DNA of 64,000 nucleotides from Labilithrix luteola (GCF_001263205.1 NZ_CP012333.1:1-64000); one strand, 5' to 3'; shown: positions 22,976 to 32,556, numbered from the stretch's first letter. Notes: generated from the sequence alone by a model not told the origin. Numbers and translations: made by a program.

Positions 22976-25636
22976 TCACGGAACGCGACCTTCCATGCGC
23001 ATCCGCGCGAGCTGCATCGGCGTCAGGACCTGCGAGTACGCCGGCGCAGGGTCAACGGCGGGGCGCCCTCGGTCGACGGCCTCCGTCTGCATCCTCGTGC
23101 GCTCCGTCTCCGCGTCGGCCCATCGGGCGATCTCCTCGAGCGTCGGCGGACGCGGCTTCGCAGCTGCCTTCGCAGGCGCACTCGCGCTCACCGTCCTTCG
23201 GCTGTACTTCGGCGCCGGCCCGGAGAGGCTCGGCCCTCCCGACGGCGCTTCCGCGTCGCTCTCGTAGTAGGCGCGCCCCTCAGGAGAGACGCGCAGCTGC
23301 TGGCCGGCGGGGTCGTAGAGACCAACGACGTCGTCGCCGCCTCGCACCTTCGTGGCGAACCGCTGGACGGCGGTTTGCGGGCGCGACGCGGGTGCAGGTG
23401 CCTGTCCCCCGCTGGTCTTCTGCGCGAACCGCTGAACGGCTGTCGCAGGGGCACGCCCTCCGCCAGTCAGCACGTTTCCGTTGACCAGCGTGCGAACTTG
23501 CCGCGCCTCGTCTGGAGTCAACTGGATGGCCCCGGTCTTGCGGAACTGCTCCGCCGCCGCTTGATCGAACTGCGGGTCCTCTGAGCCGCGAGGGATCGTC
23601 TTCCTGATCTCCTCATGGTGGTCGGGCTGCGAGAGCGCCTCCACGTCGCCACGGTACGGGGCGGTCTTCCTGAACGGCTCGGCCCACCGAGCAGCTGCCG
23701 CCCGCGTCCTATTCAAGCGCTCCTGCGCGGGAACGGACATCGGGACCCCCTTGCGGTCGTCCTGAAGAGGGCGCTCCTGTAGCTGCTTGCCGTTCGCCCC
23801 GTAGACCGGCAGCGAGTCCTCATCCGTGAGCTCGATGTCCGCTGCTGCCGCTGGCGCCGGTCGCTCCCTCGTCGTGACACCGTCAGGGCGCCCGTTGAGG
23901 CGTTTGCCGTCCTGCGTATATAGCGGCACCTCGGGGCCGACGTCGAAAGGCGCGGGTGCGGCGACGGGCGTGCCCATCGGCAAAACCATCTCCGGCCCCC
24001 GCTCGCCGACGAGGACGGGCTGACCCTGCGCAACCGGGCCGCCTTCCGCGCGCGCCGCGATGCCGGGGAGGGTGACGCCAGCCTTGGTGAAGTCCTCCAC
24101 GTGCTCAAACGGCCGAATCGCGACGAGCGCTCCACTCTGCAGAGCGACCGAGTTGACGAAGTCCTTCGCCATCTGGACTTTCTTGCGCGCGACCGCCTCG
24201 GTGTCGTACGGGTTCACCGCAAGCTTATGCAGTGCTTCAAGGACGGGCGGAGCAATACGGCCTTCGGAGTCCTTCAGCTGCTTGCCGACGGAGCCCAGGA
24301 CTTGCTGGTTGATGCCGTCGACCGCGACTGCATTCTGCGACGACTCCGGCATCAGGCGCTGAAAACCAGTGGAGTTGGCAATACCCGTCAACCAACCGGT
24401 CTTTTTTAGCACATCCGAATTCAGGATATTGTCGAACTGCTTGTTCTGCTCGGTGATGGTCGCCTGGATATCGGACTTGTCGTCCTTGTGCTTCGCGTTG
24501 GCGTCGATCTGCTTCGTCAGCGCGTGTTTCAGCAACTCACTGCGGTCCTTCGCAGTCAGGCCGAAGGCGTTGGGCGCTTCGGAGGTCTGCGTCGGCACCC
24601 ACCTGTTTTCGTGATTGCCGCGATCGACCTTGCGCAGCTCGAGCTCCGCGTCGAGCTTCGCCGCCTGTGCCTTGACGATGTCCGACTGCGAAGCCTCCGC
24701 AACCGTCTGCACCTGCGTCTGGAGCGCCGTAATTGCGTAACCGTGAGCAAGGCGTTCGGCCTCGTCACGATTGCGCGTCTGCTCCATCGCCATCGAGTAC
24801 ATGTTGCGCATGTCGTTGAGGCGACCGCGCTTGTGCTCGTAGTTCGCCTTCTGCGCGTCGACGTCCGCACGGGCCATCGCGTCGAGTTGTTCGGCGATCT
24901 GATTGCTCGGCAGGTGCAGTGCCCCCTGCTGAACTGCGCCGAGCATGCGCGCGAGCGTCCACCGGACCTTCGTTACGGTGGACGCGTTGTGCCACATCCG
25001 GTCCGGATCGATCTCCTCGTTCGCGAGAGCGGCGGAGAACCGGTTCATCTTGTCGAGGTACTCGTCGCTCTTCGCCTGCGACTGTTGCGCACGAGCGCTG
25101 GTGTCCTTGCCCTGCTGCGCCTGCGCCTCGCTGACCCGCTGAGTAGCCGCCGCCTTATTCGCATAGCCCTGCGCCTCGGCGGCGTTGGCGGCTCGCTCCG
25201 CCTTGCCGATGCTGTCGAGGGCGGCCTGTCCCGCCGCCTGCCGCTCCGGGCTCACGAGCCTCTCCTCGTGCGCCGCGCGCGACACGGTCCGCCCAGGCGC
25301 CAGCATTGCCATCGTCAAGGCGTCCATGCCGCCCGCGCCGTCGCCTCCTTCAGGCGTCAGGAACACGGCCTTGGACGCCGGCTTGTCCGTGATGGGCGTG
25401 GAGCCGGGCACATTGTCCGGAGCGTCCGGCAGCTCGGCCGGCGTGAAATTGGGCTCCTTCGACATGCCGAAGTGGTAATTCGACGACATGGGGACGGCGC
25501 CCCCGCTGATGTCCAAGGAGCCCGTGCCGTTGGGGCCGGGGACCAGGTAGGTCGGCCCGCGGTCGGCGGGAATGCTGGGCGTGCGCTCCGTGCCGGGTAC
25601 GGGGACGGTTCGGGCGTCGTTGAACTCGTTTGCCAT
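22976..25636 (-). CDS. Large internal virion protein
   Basis: 886 residues. Disordered Pro-rich ends flank a long helical, Gln/Ala/Lys-rich centre (about 130-400). A motif at about 530-560 reads EGGPVAQGQPVLVGERGPEM and matches one in the protein encoded just upstream. The start overlaps that gene's stop (TAATG). Likely a second ejection-type protein; no lytic domain is recognised. Confidence 0.7.
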   Translation of the reverse strand: MANEFNDARTVPVPGTERTPSIPADRGPTYLVPGPNGTGSLDISGGAVPMSSNYHFGMSKEPNFTPAELPDAPDNVPGSTPITDKPASKAVFLTPEGGDGAGGMDALTMAMLAPGRTVSRAAHEERLVSPERQAAGQAALDSIGKAERAANAAEAQGYANKAAATQRVSEAQAQQGKDTSARAQQSQAKSDEYLDKMNRFSAALANEEIDPDRMWHNASTVTKVRWTLARMLGAVQQGALHLPSNQIAEQLDAMARADVDAQKANYEHKRGRLNDMRNMYSMAMEQTRNRDEAERLAHGYAITALQTQVQTVAEASQSDIVKAQAAKLDAELELRKVDRGNHENRWVPTQTSEAPNAFGLTAKDRSELLKHALTKQIDANAKHKDDKSDIQATITEQNKQFDNILNSDVLKKTGWLTGIANSTGFQRLMPESSQNAVAVDGINQQVLGSVGKQLKDSEGRIAPPVLEALHKLAVNPYDTEAVARKKVQMAKDFVNSVALQSGALVAIRPFEHVEDFTKAGVTLPGIAARAEGGPVAQGQPVLVGERGPEMVLPMGTPVAAPAPFDVGPEVPLYTQDGKRLNGRPDGVTTRERPAPAAAADIELTDEDSLPVYGANGKQLQERPLQDDRKGVPMSVPAQERLNRTRAAAARWAEPFRKTAPYRGDVEALSQPDHHEEIRKTIPRGSEDPQFDQAAAEQFRKTGAIQLTPDEARQVRTLVNGNVLTGGGRAPATAVQRFAQKTSGGQAPAPASRPQTAVQRFATKVRGGDDVVGLYDPAGQQLRVSPEGRAYYESDAEAPSGGPSLSGPAPKYSRRTVSASAPAKAAAKPRPPTLEEIARWADAETERTRMQTEAVDRGRPAVDPAPAYSQVLTPMQLARMRMEGRVP

Positions 25637-26874
25637 TACTGCCCTCCGAGGGCCGCCATCCGTGCCTTGAGCTGCGCATTACCGGCGATGGCGTCGTTCA
25701 GCGACGCCTGCCGAGGAGTGTAGAGTGCAGAGATACTAGTCGGCGAAGCAGCGGCCTGGTGCGACGCGCCTGCCCCGTAGAGCTGGGCGAGGCTTTGCTG
25801 CTGGAAGGGCGTAGGAGGCGCCCCTCGCAGCGCCGCCGTCTGCTGCGCGGTCATCACGTAGCCGGGCGACTGCGGGTAGATGATCTCTGGCCCGTTCTCG
25901 CCGACCATGATCGGGTGCTGCCCGTTGAACGCGCCGCCGTGGGCGTACTTCGGAGGACCGGAACCACCACCCCCGCTGCCGCCCGTTGCAGCGTTGGCCG
26001 CGGCGCTGGCCGCGGCACCGCCTGCCGGCCCGCCCATCATCGTTCCCGCGACTCCCGCGGCTGTCCCGATCATCTGATTCGTTGCAGCCTGCGCCTGCTG
26101 CTGAAAGCCTGCAGAAAGGCCCTGCGCCGCGAGGTTTTGGCTCGTGTAGTTGTTGAGCGCGTTGAGGCTTTGGCCCTGCGCCTGCTGACCGATACCGGCG
26201 TAGCCGAGACGCATCTGATTCTGCTGCGCTTGGTTCGCACTATCGAGCTGGCCCTGCGAGATGGCCGACCCCTGTTCGAGCCCGTACTGGCCCTGCAGCT
26301 GATTGCCGACCTGTCCGTAGAGGTTTGCAGCCAGGCCCTGCGCCTGTTCACGCTCTTGCGCGCCAAGTGCAGCGGCTTGAGCGGCCCCTTGCATCTGCAT
26401 CTGGGCACCGTTCATCGCCGCCTGTCGCCGAGCCCCTGCGGCTGCGATTGCGCCCCCTCGCGTTGAGTTCGCGACGGCCATCTGGGCATCGATGCCCTGG
26501 TCCAACTGGCTCTGGAACTGCGCACGTGACGCCTCCCCGTTGTTGTGCATAAGATCGTCGGCAAGGACTTGCTGTCGCCCGATATTGTGGTCAATCGCAG
26601 CGCGACTCTGATCCTGGAACTGATTCGCGATTGTCGGGCCCTTCTGCGTGTAATTCCGCCCGAGGTCGCCATATACCCCGGCATCCTGGTCCGACTGATA
26701 CATCTGGCGGTTATAGGCGGCGGTGTTCGGTCCTTGAGCCCTCTTCGCTTCAGCGCCGAAGAGTCCAGCGATACCGCCAGCGCTCTGAGAGCCCGGATCA
26801 TCCGCCTGGACGGAGGTGTCCGAGCCCGCGGAGAAGCCCTGGCGATAGCCGGTGTCAGAATTATAGTCCGCCAT
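25636..26874 (-). CDS. Gln/Ala-rich internal virion protein
   Basis: 412 residues dominated by Q, A, N and G, with long helices (QAAALGAQEREQAQGLAANL) and a Gly-rich patch (GGSGGGGSG). At about 308-332 it carries HGGAFNGQHPIMVGENGPE, the same short module as the next protein. Such modules also occur in tape-measure and ejection proteins. Encoded directly after the nozzle-like protein. Confidence 0.7.
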   Translation of the reverse strand: MADYNSDTGYRQGFSAGSDTSVQADDPGSQSAGGIAGLFGAEAKRAQGPNTAAYNRQMYQSDQDAGVYGDLGRNYTQKGPTIANQFQDQSRAAIDHNIGRQQVLADDLMHNNGEASRAQFQSQLDQGIDAQMAVANSTRGGAIAAAGARRQAAMNGAQMQMQGAAQAAALGAQEREQAQGLAANLYGQVGNQLQGQYGLEQGSAISQGQLDSANQAQQNQMRLGYAGIGQQAQGQSLNALNNYTSQNLAAQGLSAGFQQQAQAATNQMIGTAAGVAGTMMGGPAGGAAASAAANAATGGSGGGGSGPPKYAHGGAFNGQHPIMVGENGPEIIYPQSPGYVMTAQQTAALRGAPPTPFQQQSLAQLYGAGASHQAAASPTSISALYTPRQASLNDAIAGNAQLKARMAALGGQ

Positions 26875-26877
26875 TTG

Positions 26878-29800
26878 TCACCTCCGCGCCGCAGCGCCCG
26901 AAAGCTTGTATCGAGGTCCGAGATTCTGAAGTTCCAGCGCCATCGCAGCGAAACGCATCCCCGCCCCTGTCGTCATGGCAGCCCCAGGAGTGTCGGAAAT
27001 CGAGACCTGGACAGACATCTGCTTATTATAGGCAGCTGATACGTAGGTCTCCACGAGGCCCCGAATATTGAGCGGCTGCAGTTGCTGGCTCGTCCACGTC
27101 GCCGTCTGTCGGATGGTCTCGTCGTAGTTGAATGCGAGATTCACCAGCAGTCCACAATCGTCCTGCTGCTCGCAGAATGTCTGAATCCGGCGCATCCTCT
27201 GATACCCCTGAACCTGGGTTTTGATGAACGGGACCGTGATCGTCGTCGGAACGAAGCAGTTCCTCCCGGTGACGTCCTGGTCCATGCAGCGATTCGGATC
27301 GGTGGGCGTGCGTTCCTGCCAGAGGTGGCCATCCGTCGTGAGGACCGTGAACTGCTGCGAGCCAAAGGTCAGGCACGTCGACGCAACTGGCGCCGACAAC
27401 TGCCCGTACTCGTGCGTAGTCCACTGCCCGAGCAGGTAATCGTAGACGACAAGGATCTGGTCCGTACCTGCGGTGTTCTGGCAGGCGAAGCGGACTTGCG
27501 TGCTCGATGGGGCAAGTGTCACGCTGACAATGACGGGGAAATCGGAAGTCTGATCGATGACGCTCTTGCCGATGAAGTCGACCTGCAAGTCTCGGCCGAG
27601 CAGATAGATGCCGTTGTTAGGGGCCTGGAACATGAGCCCCCTCGGCGTCAGGACGACGCTCTGCCAAGCCTTCGCCCCAACATCCGTTGCAATGGCCTGC
27701 GGCGTCGACCACGTCGAGTTCGTGCCTGCATCGCTCGGACCATCGCCCTCCATGACCCAGACCGAGCGCGCCTTGAACACGACAAACTTGCCGTCCATCG
27801 AGCCGAGCGCCGTGATGTCCCCGCCATCGGGGAAGGGAACGACCAACGACTCGTTGAAGCCGGGCGCCTCGCCTGGGGTGAATGCCTTCGAGAACCAGAC
27901 ATTGCGAAGGGTCTCGTCGACAAGAGCTTTCCGGTCTTGATGCGCGATCTGAATAAGTGACGCCGGGGGGTTCACATTGTCGAGCGCCCCGCCCGTCGTG
28001 TAGAGCAATGGATTCGTGGCCGGGGGCATCGCCCCAATCTGACCCGTGGCGGGGTATCGGATGGACGTTGGTGCAGCCGCCTGCCCCGTGTTTGATACGA
28101 CGATCGAGTCTTTGTAATAGAGCGACCCGCCAGTCGTTCGAGTCATGTAGATGTCGGCGAAGACCTTTCCGACGGTCGTCGATGTGGCCAACACATCGCG
28201 ATAAGACGGAATCGGCGGGGTGATGTACAAAACCGGCGCGCCGCTCCCCGTCGAGACGGTGAACGGGGCAGTAATGAAGGGCGCGCTTCGATGTGTCAGC
28301 CCGCTTGAATCGACAGAGCGATACACAACCGCAAACGAATACTGTCCAGGAGGCATCGTTGATGTGGGCGGGTCTGGGGCGACCCCCTTCACATACGTGA
28401 GTTCCGGATAGTTGAAGAAGCCGTCCTCGAAGGCCGACTGACCGTCCGCAACAAACGGGACAGCGCCCGAGATCGAAAGCTCGGCCCCAATTTCACTAGT
28501 TTGGTAGAGGCTCTGAGTGCTGGCCTGGTCCCAGAAAAAATCGACAGCCCACGATGGGCCCGCCATCGTCGCCGTATCACCGCGAGTCTTCAGGCCCACC
28601 GCAACGCGGGTCGCAGTGCGGGAGACAGTGCTCGGCATGCCTGTATGGAAGCCGCCGAACAGGTCCAGAATACCCTGTCCGGCATTCGCAGCAATACGAG
28701 GCGCGACCGTTGTGACGGGACGACAGACGTCGGTGGAGACAGTTCCTGCAGGCATGTTGTCGCCAACGCCTTGATACTTGCAGAGATATAGAGTCAGCTG
28801 TTGTGACTTGCTGGCCTCCGTTGAAGATATTACGTAATCTAGGTTGTAGTAGAGCGGCTGGTACACCTCCCCATTCACAACGAATGGCCTAGTGGCGGGG
28901 TAGAGGCCAAAGCCCCCACGTCCACTTGCCAGTGTGGTGGGTGAGCCGGCAAAATCTATAATTACCGTCCAGTTAAGTCGGAATGGGGACGGTCCGTTCC
29001 CGCTCGAATCTGGCGTTCCCCGCCCCCAGTACGTTACGAATGCCTTATTGGTCCCAAGAAGCGCTGCGCCAGAGACAGGAAAAAAGGCCCCAGTGGTGTA
29101 GGGCGCGCTTGCATAGTTGGTGGTGCCGTTCCCGTTGAGGCCGCCCGTGCCGGACGCGAACGCATAGTTCGCATCTCGCCGCTGGGCCCACAGGCGCATG
29201 GTTGTGGCAGTGTTTGCGCTCCAGAAAACGAAGACGGACTGCCCGTATCGCCCGACTACATAACAGCTTACGCCCAGTGACTCGCCGGCCGCGAGGGATT
29301 GGTCCACGCTCGTCTGAAGCCCGCCGGGCCTCCAATACGCCGTTCGAATCTTCGGCGGTGTACCGGCTACGTCATACGCCACTAACCAGCCGTTCGCGGG
29401 GTCGTCTTCGTAAGGCGACACGTCGACGATGGTGCAGGTCGCGACGAGCGTTGTCGGCGCCGTGAATGCGTTGGCCGCGGGGTTGTACTGGATATAGTCG
29501 ACACGCGTGGTCTTCTGATCCTGAATGACAATGACCGGCCGCGGGTTGCCGTTGGCGATGCCCGGAAGGTCAAATGCGCTGACGACGCGAGGGATCGTGC
29601 CAGCATCGACACTGCCCGTGTTCGCATAGATGAGCACAGGCTCGAGAATGACGTTGCCCGAGGCCACGTCGTAAACGCTGGCGAGCAGATTGAACGACGA
29701 ATCCCAGAAAATCGCGATTCGCAACAACTGCCCTGAATACACGCAATCAACCAGCGTCGGTGGCGCGTACTGGTCGCCTGTCGTGATGTGCCGACGCAGG

Positions 29801-30150
29801 CACGCAACGTTGGGCAGCGAGGCCACACCGACAACGCCGCCCGCGGTCGTGCCGCCAACAGGTGCCGTCACGTGCTGATACAGGCCGGTCGAACAGAGGA
29901 TCGAGAGACTCGAGCGACTCCAGCCCACGATACGCGTCCCGCTCGTTAGTGCGGGCAACACGGTGCTCCCGGCGATGAGGGCGTTCGGCAAGTGCTTCAG
30001 CCCCGCGCGCTTGTCGATGGCCCCGACCTTGACGAAGTCTCCATTGACGATCGCCGCCTGACGAGCCGACGCGTCGAGGTACTCCTTTGCGATCTTCTCA
30101 TCCAAGCCGCCCGCAAAAGGCACATGGATAACGGAGGTCTCACCTGCCAT
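26878..30150 (-). CDS. Large tail (nozzle-like) protein
   Basis: 1090 residues from ATG 30150 (MAGETSVIHVPFAGGLDEK), which overlaps the previous stop. Long beta-rich sequence with a bridge near FPDGGDITALGSMDGKFVVF and VWVMEGDGPSD, typical of podovirus tail-nozzle or tubular-B-like proteins that form the distal short tail. The adaptor gene and two small structural genes precede it, matching the adaptor-nozzle order in SU10-like phages. Assignment is by style and order, not by a decisive motif. Confidence 0.7.
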   Translation of the reverse strand: MAGETSVIHVPFAGGLDEKIAKEYLDASARQAAIVNGDFVKVGAIDKRAGLKHLPNALIAGSTVLPALTSGTRIVGWSRSSLSILCSTGLYQHVTAPVGGTTAGGVVGVASLPNVACLRRHITTGDQYAPPTLVDCVYSGQLLRIAIFWDSSFNLLASVYDVASGNVILEPVLIYANTGSVDAGTIPRVVSAFDLPGIANGNPRPVIVIQDQKTTRVDYIQYNPAANAFTAPTTLVATCTIVDVSPYEDDPANGWLVAYDVAGTPPKIRTAYWRPGGLQTSVDQSLAAGESLGVSCYVVGRYGQSVFVFWSANTATTMRLWAQRRDANYAFASGTGGLNGNGTTNYASAPYTTGAFFPVSGAALLGTNKAFVTYWGRGTPDSSGNGPSPFRLNWTVIIDFAGSPTTLASGRGGFGLYPATRPFVVNGEVYQPLYYNLDYVISSTEASKSQQLTLYLCKYQGVGDNMPAGTVSTDVCRPVTTVAPRIAANAGQGILDLFGGFHTGMPSTVSRTATRVAVGLKTRGDTATMAGPSWAVDFFWDQASTQSLYQTSEIGAELSISGAVPFVADGQSAFEDGFFNYPELTYVKGVAPDPPTSTMPPGQYSFAVVYRSVDSSGLTHRSAPFITAPFTVSTGSGAPVLYITPPIPSYRDVLATSTTVGKVFADIYMTRTTGGSLYYKDSIVVSNTGQAAAPTSIRYPATGQIGAMPPATNPLLYTTGGALDNVNPPASLIQIAHQDRKALVDETLRNVWFSKAFTPGEAPGFNESLVVPFPDGGDITALGSMDGKFVVFKARSVWVMEGDGPSDAGTNSTWSTPQAIATDVGAKAWQSVVLTPRGLMFQAPNNGIYLLGRDLQVDFIGKSVIDQTSDFPVIVSVTLAPSSTQVRFACQNTAGTDQILVVYDYLLGQWTTHEYGQLSAPVASTCLTFGSQQFTVLTTDGHLWQERTPTDPNRCMDQDVTGRNCFVPTTITVPFIKTQVQGYQRMRRIQTFCEQQDDCGLLVNLAFNYDETIRQTATWTSQQLQPLNIRGLVETYVSAAYNKQMSVQVSISDTPGAAMTTGAGMRFAAMALELQNLGPRYKLSGAAARR

Positions 30151-30475
30151 CGTCGTACTCCACGGCGACGAGCGCATCCGGCAAGGGCGGGTATGGGCTC
30201 AACGTCAATGTCTTCTCTTCCGCATTTGCGAAACACGTATAAAAGGTGTCCCCACACGGAAAGGCACCGTCGACGACGACAAAGGGGAATCGCCTCGGGC
30301 CGATACAGAGGAAAACTCCCGTCACGCGGCCCTCAGGCGCGGGAAGCACAAGCACCTCACCACGCACCTCCTCGCAGTACTCGAGCGGGGCGTCCAAATT
30401 CACCTTCCGCTTCTCGACTTTGACAACGACGGGGTCGCGGCGTCCGTCCCGGACCCGAATTTCCAGAGTATTCAC
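30140..30475 (-). CDS. Small structural protein between adaptor and nozzle genes
   Basis: 111 residues from a GTG that overlaps the previous stop (GTGA; MNTLEIRVRDGRRDPVVV). Beta-rich with four Cys. No family recognised; the position implies a head-tail joining or tail role. Confidence 0.6.
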   Translation of the reverse strand: MNTLEIRVRDGRRDPVVVKVEKRKVNLDAPLEYCEEVRGEVLVLPAPEGRVTGVFLCIGPRRFPFVVVDGAFPCGDTFYTCFANAEEKTLTLSPYPPLPDALVAVEYDDGR

Positions 30476-30852
30476 GTGCTCTGCCCTGTTGCGGTATCGA
30501 TCTGCTTCGACGCGCGCGGATAGAACCACAAGTCGACTGTGCAGCTTTGTGCGGCAACCAAGCGAAGCTGGTTATTCACGTCGAAGCCCGATTGGTCTGC
30601 CGATTCGGAGATCTGAGCCGCGTTCTGCAGTCCGCCGTAGGACTCTCGAACAACAAAGCACGCCGCGGGCGCCCCTAAACTGTGTGTGATGACCTTCGCT
30701 GTAAGGGCCGTAAAGCTGACGGAAACCAAGACGCCCTGGACGAAGGGGCAGTTATTCAACGAGCCCGCAATATCGTTCCGGGCCTGCTGCATCGAGTCCA
30801 GCTGCCGGTCGCCCGTGTACTCTCGCTTGAGTGTGAATTTCGTCGCCGCCAT
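30472..30852 (-). CDS. Small structural protein after the adaptor
   Basis: 126 residues from a TGATG start (MAATKFTLKREYTGDRQLD). A beta-sandwich-like pattern (VSVSFTALTAKVITHSLG, then SCTVDLWFYPRAS). Likely virion component. Confidence 0.6.
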   Translation of the reverse strand: MAATKFTLKREYTGDRQLDSMQQARNDIAGSLNNCPFVQGVLVSVSFTALTAKVITHSLGAPAACFVVRESYGGLQNAAQISESADQSGFDVNNQLRLVAAQSCTVDLWFYPRASKQIDTATGQST

Positions 30853-31553
30853 CACCACTCCCACTCGTAGAAGAAGTCTCTGTTCGCGATGACGTGGACC
30901 TGCTCCGCCGTCTGCTGGTCTCGTCGTGATGCCATGGCGCGGATACGCTCACGCTGCGCGCTCAAGCGCCCCTCGAGCAGCTGAATCGTCTCGTGTTCGC
31001 CGGCCTTGATCAGGCACTTGATGGCGGCGTCGAGCACGATGAATTCCTCCCACCCGTTGATGGAGTCGAGGGTGTCGTCGGGATCGGTGAGCCGTGGCGC
31101 GGTGGGCACGTAGTTGAGCGTCACCTGGTAAGCGCCCGCCGGCAGGGGGATCAGCGCGATGTTCTGGCCCTGGATCTGGTAGTACGCGGGGCACGAGAAG
31201 CCGAAGCCCGTGGAGAACGGCCCGGCGTTGAACCGGTTGCGCTGCTCCTCTTGGAACGCGTAGATGGCGACCGGCGCCGCGCCGAATGTCGCGAAGAGGT
31301 CGACGCTGATCATCGACAGGAAGTCCGCCGGCAACGCGTACGTCTTCTGGTTGCCCGACGTCGTGAACGAATACGAGCTCCGGCTGTACGTGCCGTTCCA
31401 CGTCGTCTGGCGGACCTCGTCGCACCACTCCGCGATGCTGCCGTTGACGATGTCGGTCAGCTCGTCGGACGTGATGAACTGCGTGGCGCCTTCGAGGTTT
31501 GCTCGCTGAAGCGCGCGGGCTTTCAGGTCTGCGAGAGTCACCGAATATGCCAC
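30852..31553 (-). CDS. Head-to-tail adaptor (SU10-adaptor-like)
   Basis: 233 residues. N-terminal helices (TLADLKARALQRANLEGA, then ITSDELTDIVNGSIAEW) are followed by a beta region (YALPADFLSMISVDL) and C-terminal helices (EFIVLDAAIKCLIKAGEH). This layout is typical of phage adaptor proteins that dock below the portal. First gene after the two tRNAs. Confidence 0.75.
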   Translation of the reverse strand: MAYSVTLADLKARALQRANLEGATQFITSDELTDIVNGSIAEWCDEVRQTTWNGTYSRSSYSFTTSGNQKTYALPADFLSMISVDLFATFGAAPVAIYAFQEEQRNRFNAGPFSTGFGFSCPAYYQIQGQNIALIPLPAGAYQVTLNYVPTAPRLTDPDDTLDSINGWEEFIVLDAAIKCLIKAGEHETIQLLEGRLSAQRERIRAMASRRDQQTAEQVHVIANRDFFYEWEW

Positions 31554-31584
31554 TACGCCTCTGGGTAATTCGCAGCCTGCCTCG

Positions 31585-31657
31585 TGGATGCGGGAGGGCT
31601 CGAACCTCCAGCCTCAGGGGTCAAAGCCCTGCGCTCTGCCGATTGAGCTATGCATCC
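31585..31657 (-). tRNA. tRNA-Gln (anticodon TTG)
   Basis: The 73-nt minus-strand sequence folds as a cloverleaf: acceptor GGATGC/GCATCC, U8-A9, D-stem GCTC/GAGC, anticodon stem CAGGG/CCCTG with loop CTTTGAC (TTG at 34-36), and T-stem GGAGG/CCTCC with TTCGAGC. The discriminator is A and CCA is not encoded. The 7-66 pair is mismatched. Confidence 0.88.
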
Positions 31658-31660
31658 AGG

Positions 31661-31737
31661 TCCCAAGTGAAGGAATCGAACCTCCTTGCAAAGCGCGCCG
31701 GGTTACAGCCGGGTGCCCTCCATAGGGCGTACTTGGG
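31661..31737 (-). tRNA. tRNA-Tyr (anticodon GTA)
   Basis: Minus-strand cloverleaf: acceptor CCCAAGT/ACTTGGG, D-stem GCCC/GGGC, anticodon loop CTGTAAC (GTA), a variable region of about 11 nt, T-arm GGAGG/CCTTC with TTCGATT, and discriminator A. The variable arm is short for a bacterial tRNA-Tyr and the D-loop is small, so identity is less certain than for its neighbour. CCA is not encoded. Confidence 0.72.
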
Positions 31738-31741
31738 ATGA

Positions 31742-31769
31742 CGCCGCCCGAGCCGAAGCGCGGGCGGCG
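31742..31769 (-). terminator. GC-rich hairpin upstream of the tRNA pair
   Basis: CGCCGCCCG and CGGGCGGCG form a 9-bp stem between the acidic protein gene and tRNA-Tyr on the transcribed minus strand. It has no T-tract, so it may be a processing or attenuation structure rather than a terminator. Confidence 0.4.
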
Positions 31770-31798
31770 GTGCTTGTGTGATGTGCTCGTCCCGAGGG

Positions 31799-32089
31799 TC
31801 AGAACTTGTCGTCGTGGCCCTCTTCGCCCTCGTCGCCTTCAGCCGATTCCTCCTCCGTCTCCCCTGCGTCCTCGCGGTCATCCAGCTCCTTGCAGAGCGA
31901 GCCGAGACTGCGGAACGCCCGATAGACGGCTTCGGGGTTCTTCGTGGAGATGGCGCCGATGAGCGCCCGAGCTGCATCCTTCGCCGAGGCCTTTGCCTCG
32001 CCGAGCCCCGGCTCGCCGCTTTCGTCCCCGTCCGGCTCTCCGTGCGAGGGCTTGCCAGCGAGCATTACTGCAATCGAGGGGCCCTTCAC
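31799..32089 (-). CDS. Small acidic protein
   Basis: 96 residues from a GTG that overlaps the previous stop (GTGA; MKGPSIAVMLAGKPS). A helical middle (AARALIGAISTKNPEAVYRAF) and a strongly acidic C-terminus (EEESAEGDEGEEGHDDKF). Lies between capsid genes and tRNAs. Possibly a head-completion or chaperone-like protein; unproven. Confidence 0.6.
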   Translation of the reverse strand: MKGPSIAVMLAGKPSHGEPDGDESGEPGLGEAKASAKDAARALIGAISTKNPEAVYRAFRSLGSLCKELDDREDAGETEEESAEGDEGEEGHDDKF

Positions 32090-32505
32090 GGCTTCACCGT
32101 GCTGTTGCGGAGCGTGAGTTGCACGTTGATGTAGTCGCCGGCCGTGACGTCGACGAGCGTGAACACGCCGGCCGCGTTCTTCACGACCCACAGTTCGAAC
32201 TGCCAGGTCCCGTCAGCGTTCTGCGAGCGCTGCTTGATCTGCGCGTACGAGTTATTGTCGGGCGCCGCCATCTCGATCCAGGCATCGCAGTTCACGAGGC
32301 CCGCGAACGGGTTCGTGGTCTTGAATCGGTACTTGCCAGTCGCGATCTTGGTGGCGATGAGATACGAGCCAACCGAAGCGCCCGGCGTGTCACCCTCGAC
32401 GAACGTCGGCGCATTGGCCGCCACCGCGTTGGCCTTCAGGGTCGCGTTGTACTGGACATGCCGGACGCCTTGGGTCTCCGGCGAATGAAAAGAACGATCT
32501 GCCAT
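32086..32505 (-). CDS. Putative capsid decoration or head protein
   Basis: 139 residues, beta-rich (VGSYLIATKIATGKYRFKT, then GTWQFELWVVKNAAGVFTLV). Encoded 103 bp after the major capsid gene, the usual place of decoration proteins. No specific family seen. Confidence 0.55.
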   Translation of the reverse strand: MADRSFHSPETQGVRHVQYNATLKANAVAANAPTFVEGDTPGASVGSYLIATKIATGKYRFKTTNPFAGLVNCDAWIEMAAPDNNSYAQIKQRSQNADGTWQFELWVVKNAAGVFTLVDVTAGDYINVQLTLRNSTVKP

Positions 32506-32518
32506 GTCGGCTGCCTTT

Positions 32519-32556
32519 CCGTATTCAATTCACGTCAGCCCCGTATTCAATTCACG
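32519..32556. repeat. Two 16-bp direct repeats forming a leader hairpin
   Basis: CCGTATTCAATTCACG occurs at 32519-32534 and 32541-32556. On the transcribed minus strand the upstream copy folds as CCCCGT/ACGGGG. The repeats lie just before the start of the head-protein gene at 32505. Confidence 0.75.

Noticed and set aside
25710..25724. GAGTGTAG inside the Gln-rich virion gene as another promoter
   Set aside because: No GGACAAAAC-like box lies 12 bp upstream and the site is inside a coding frame.
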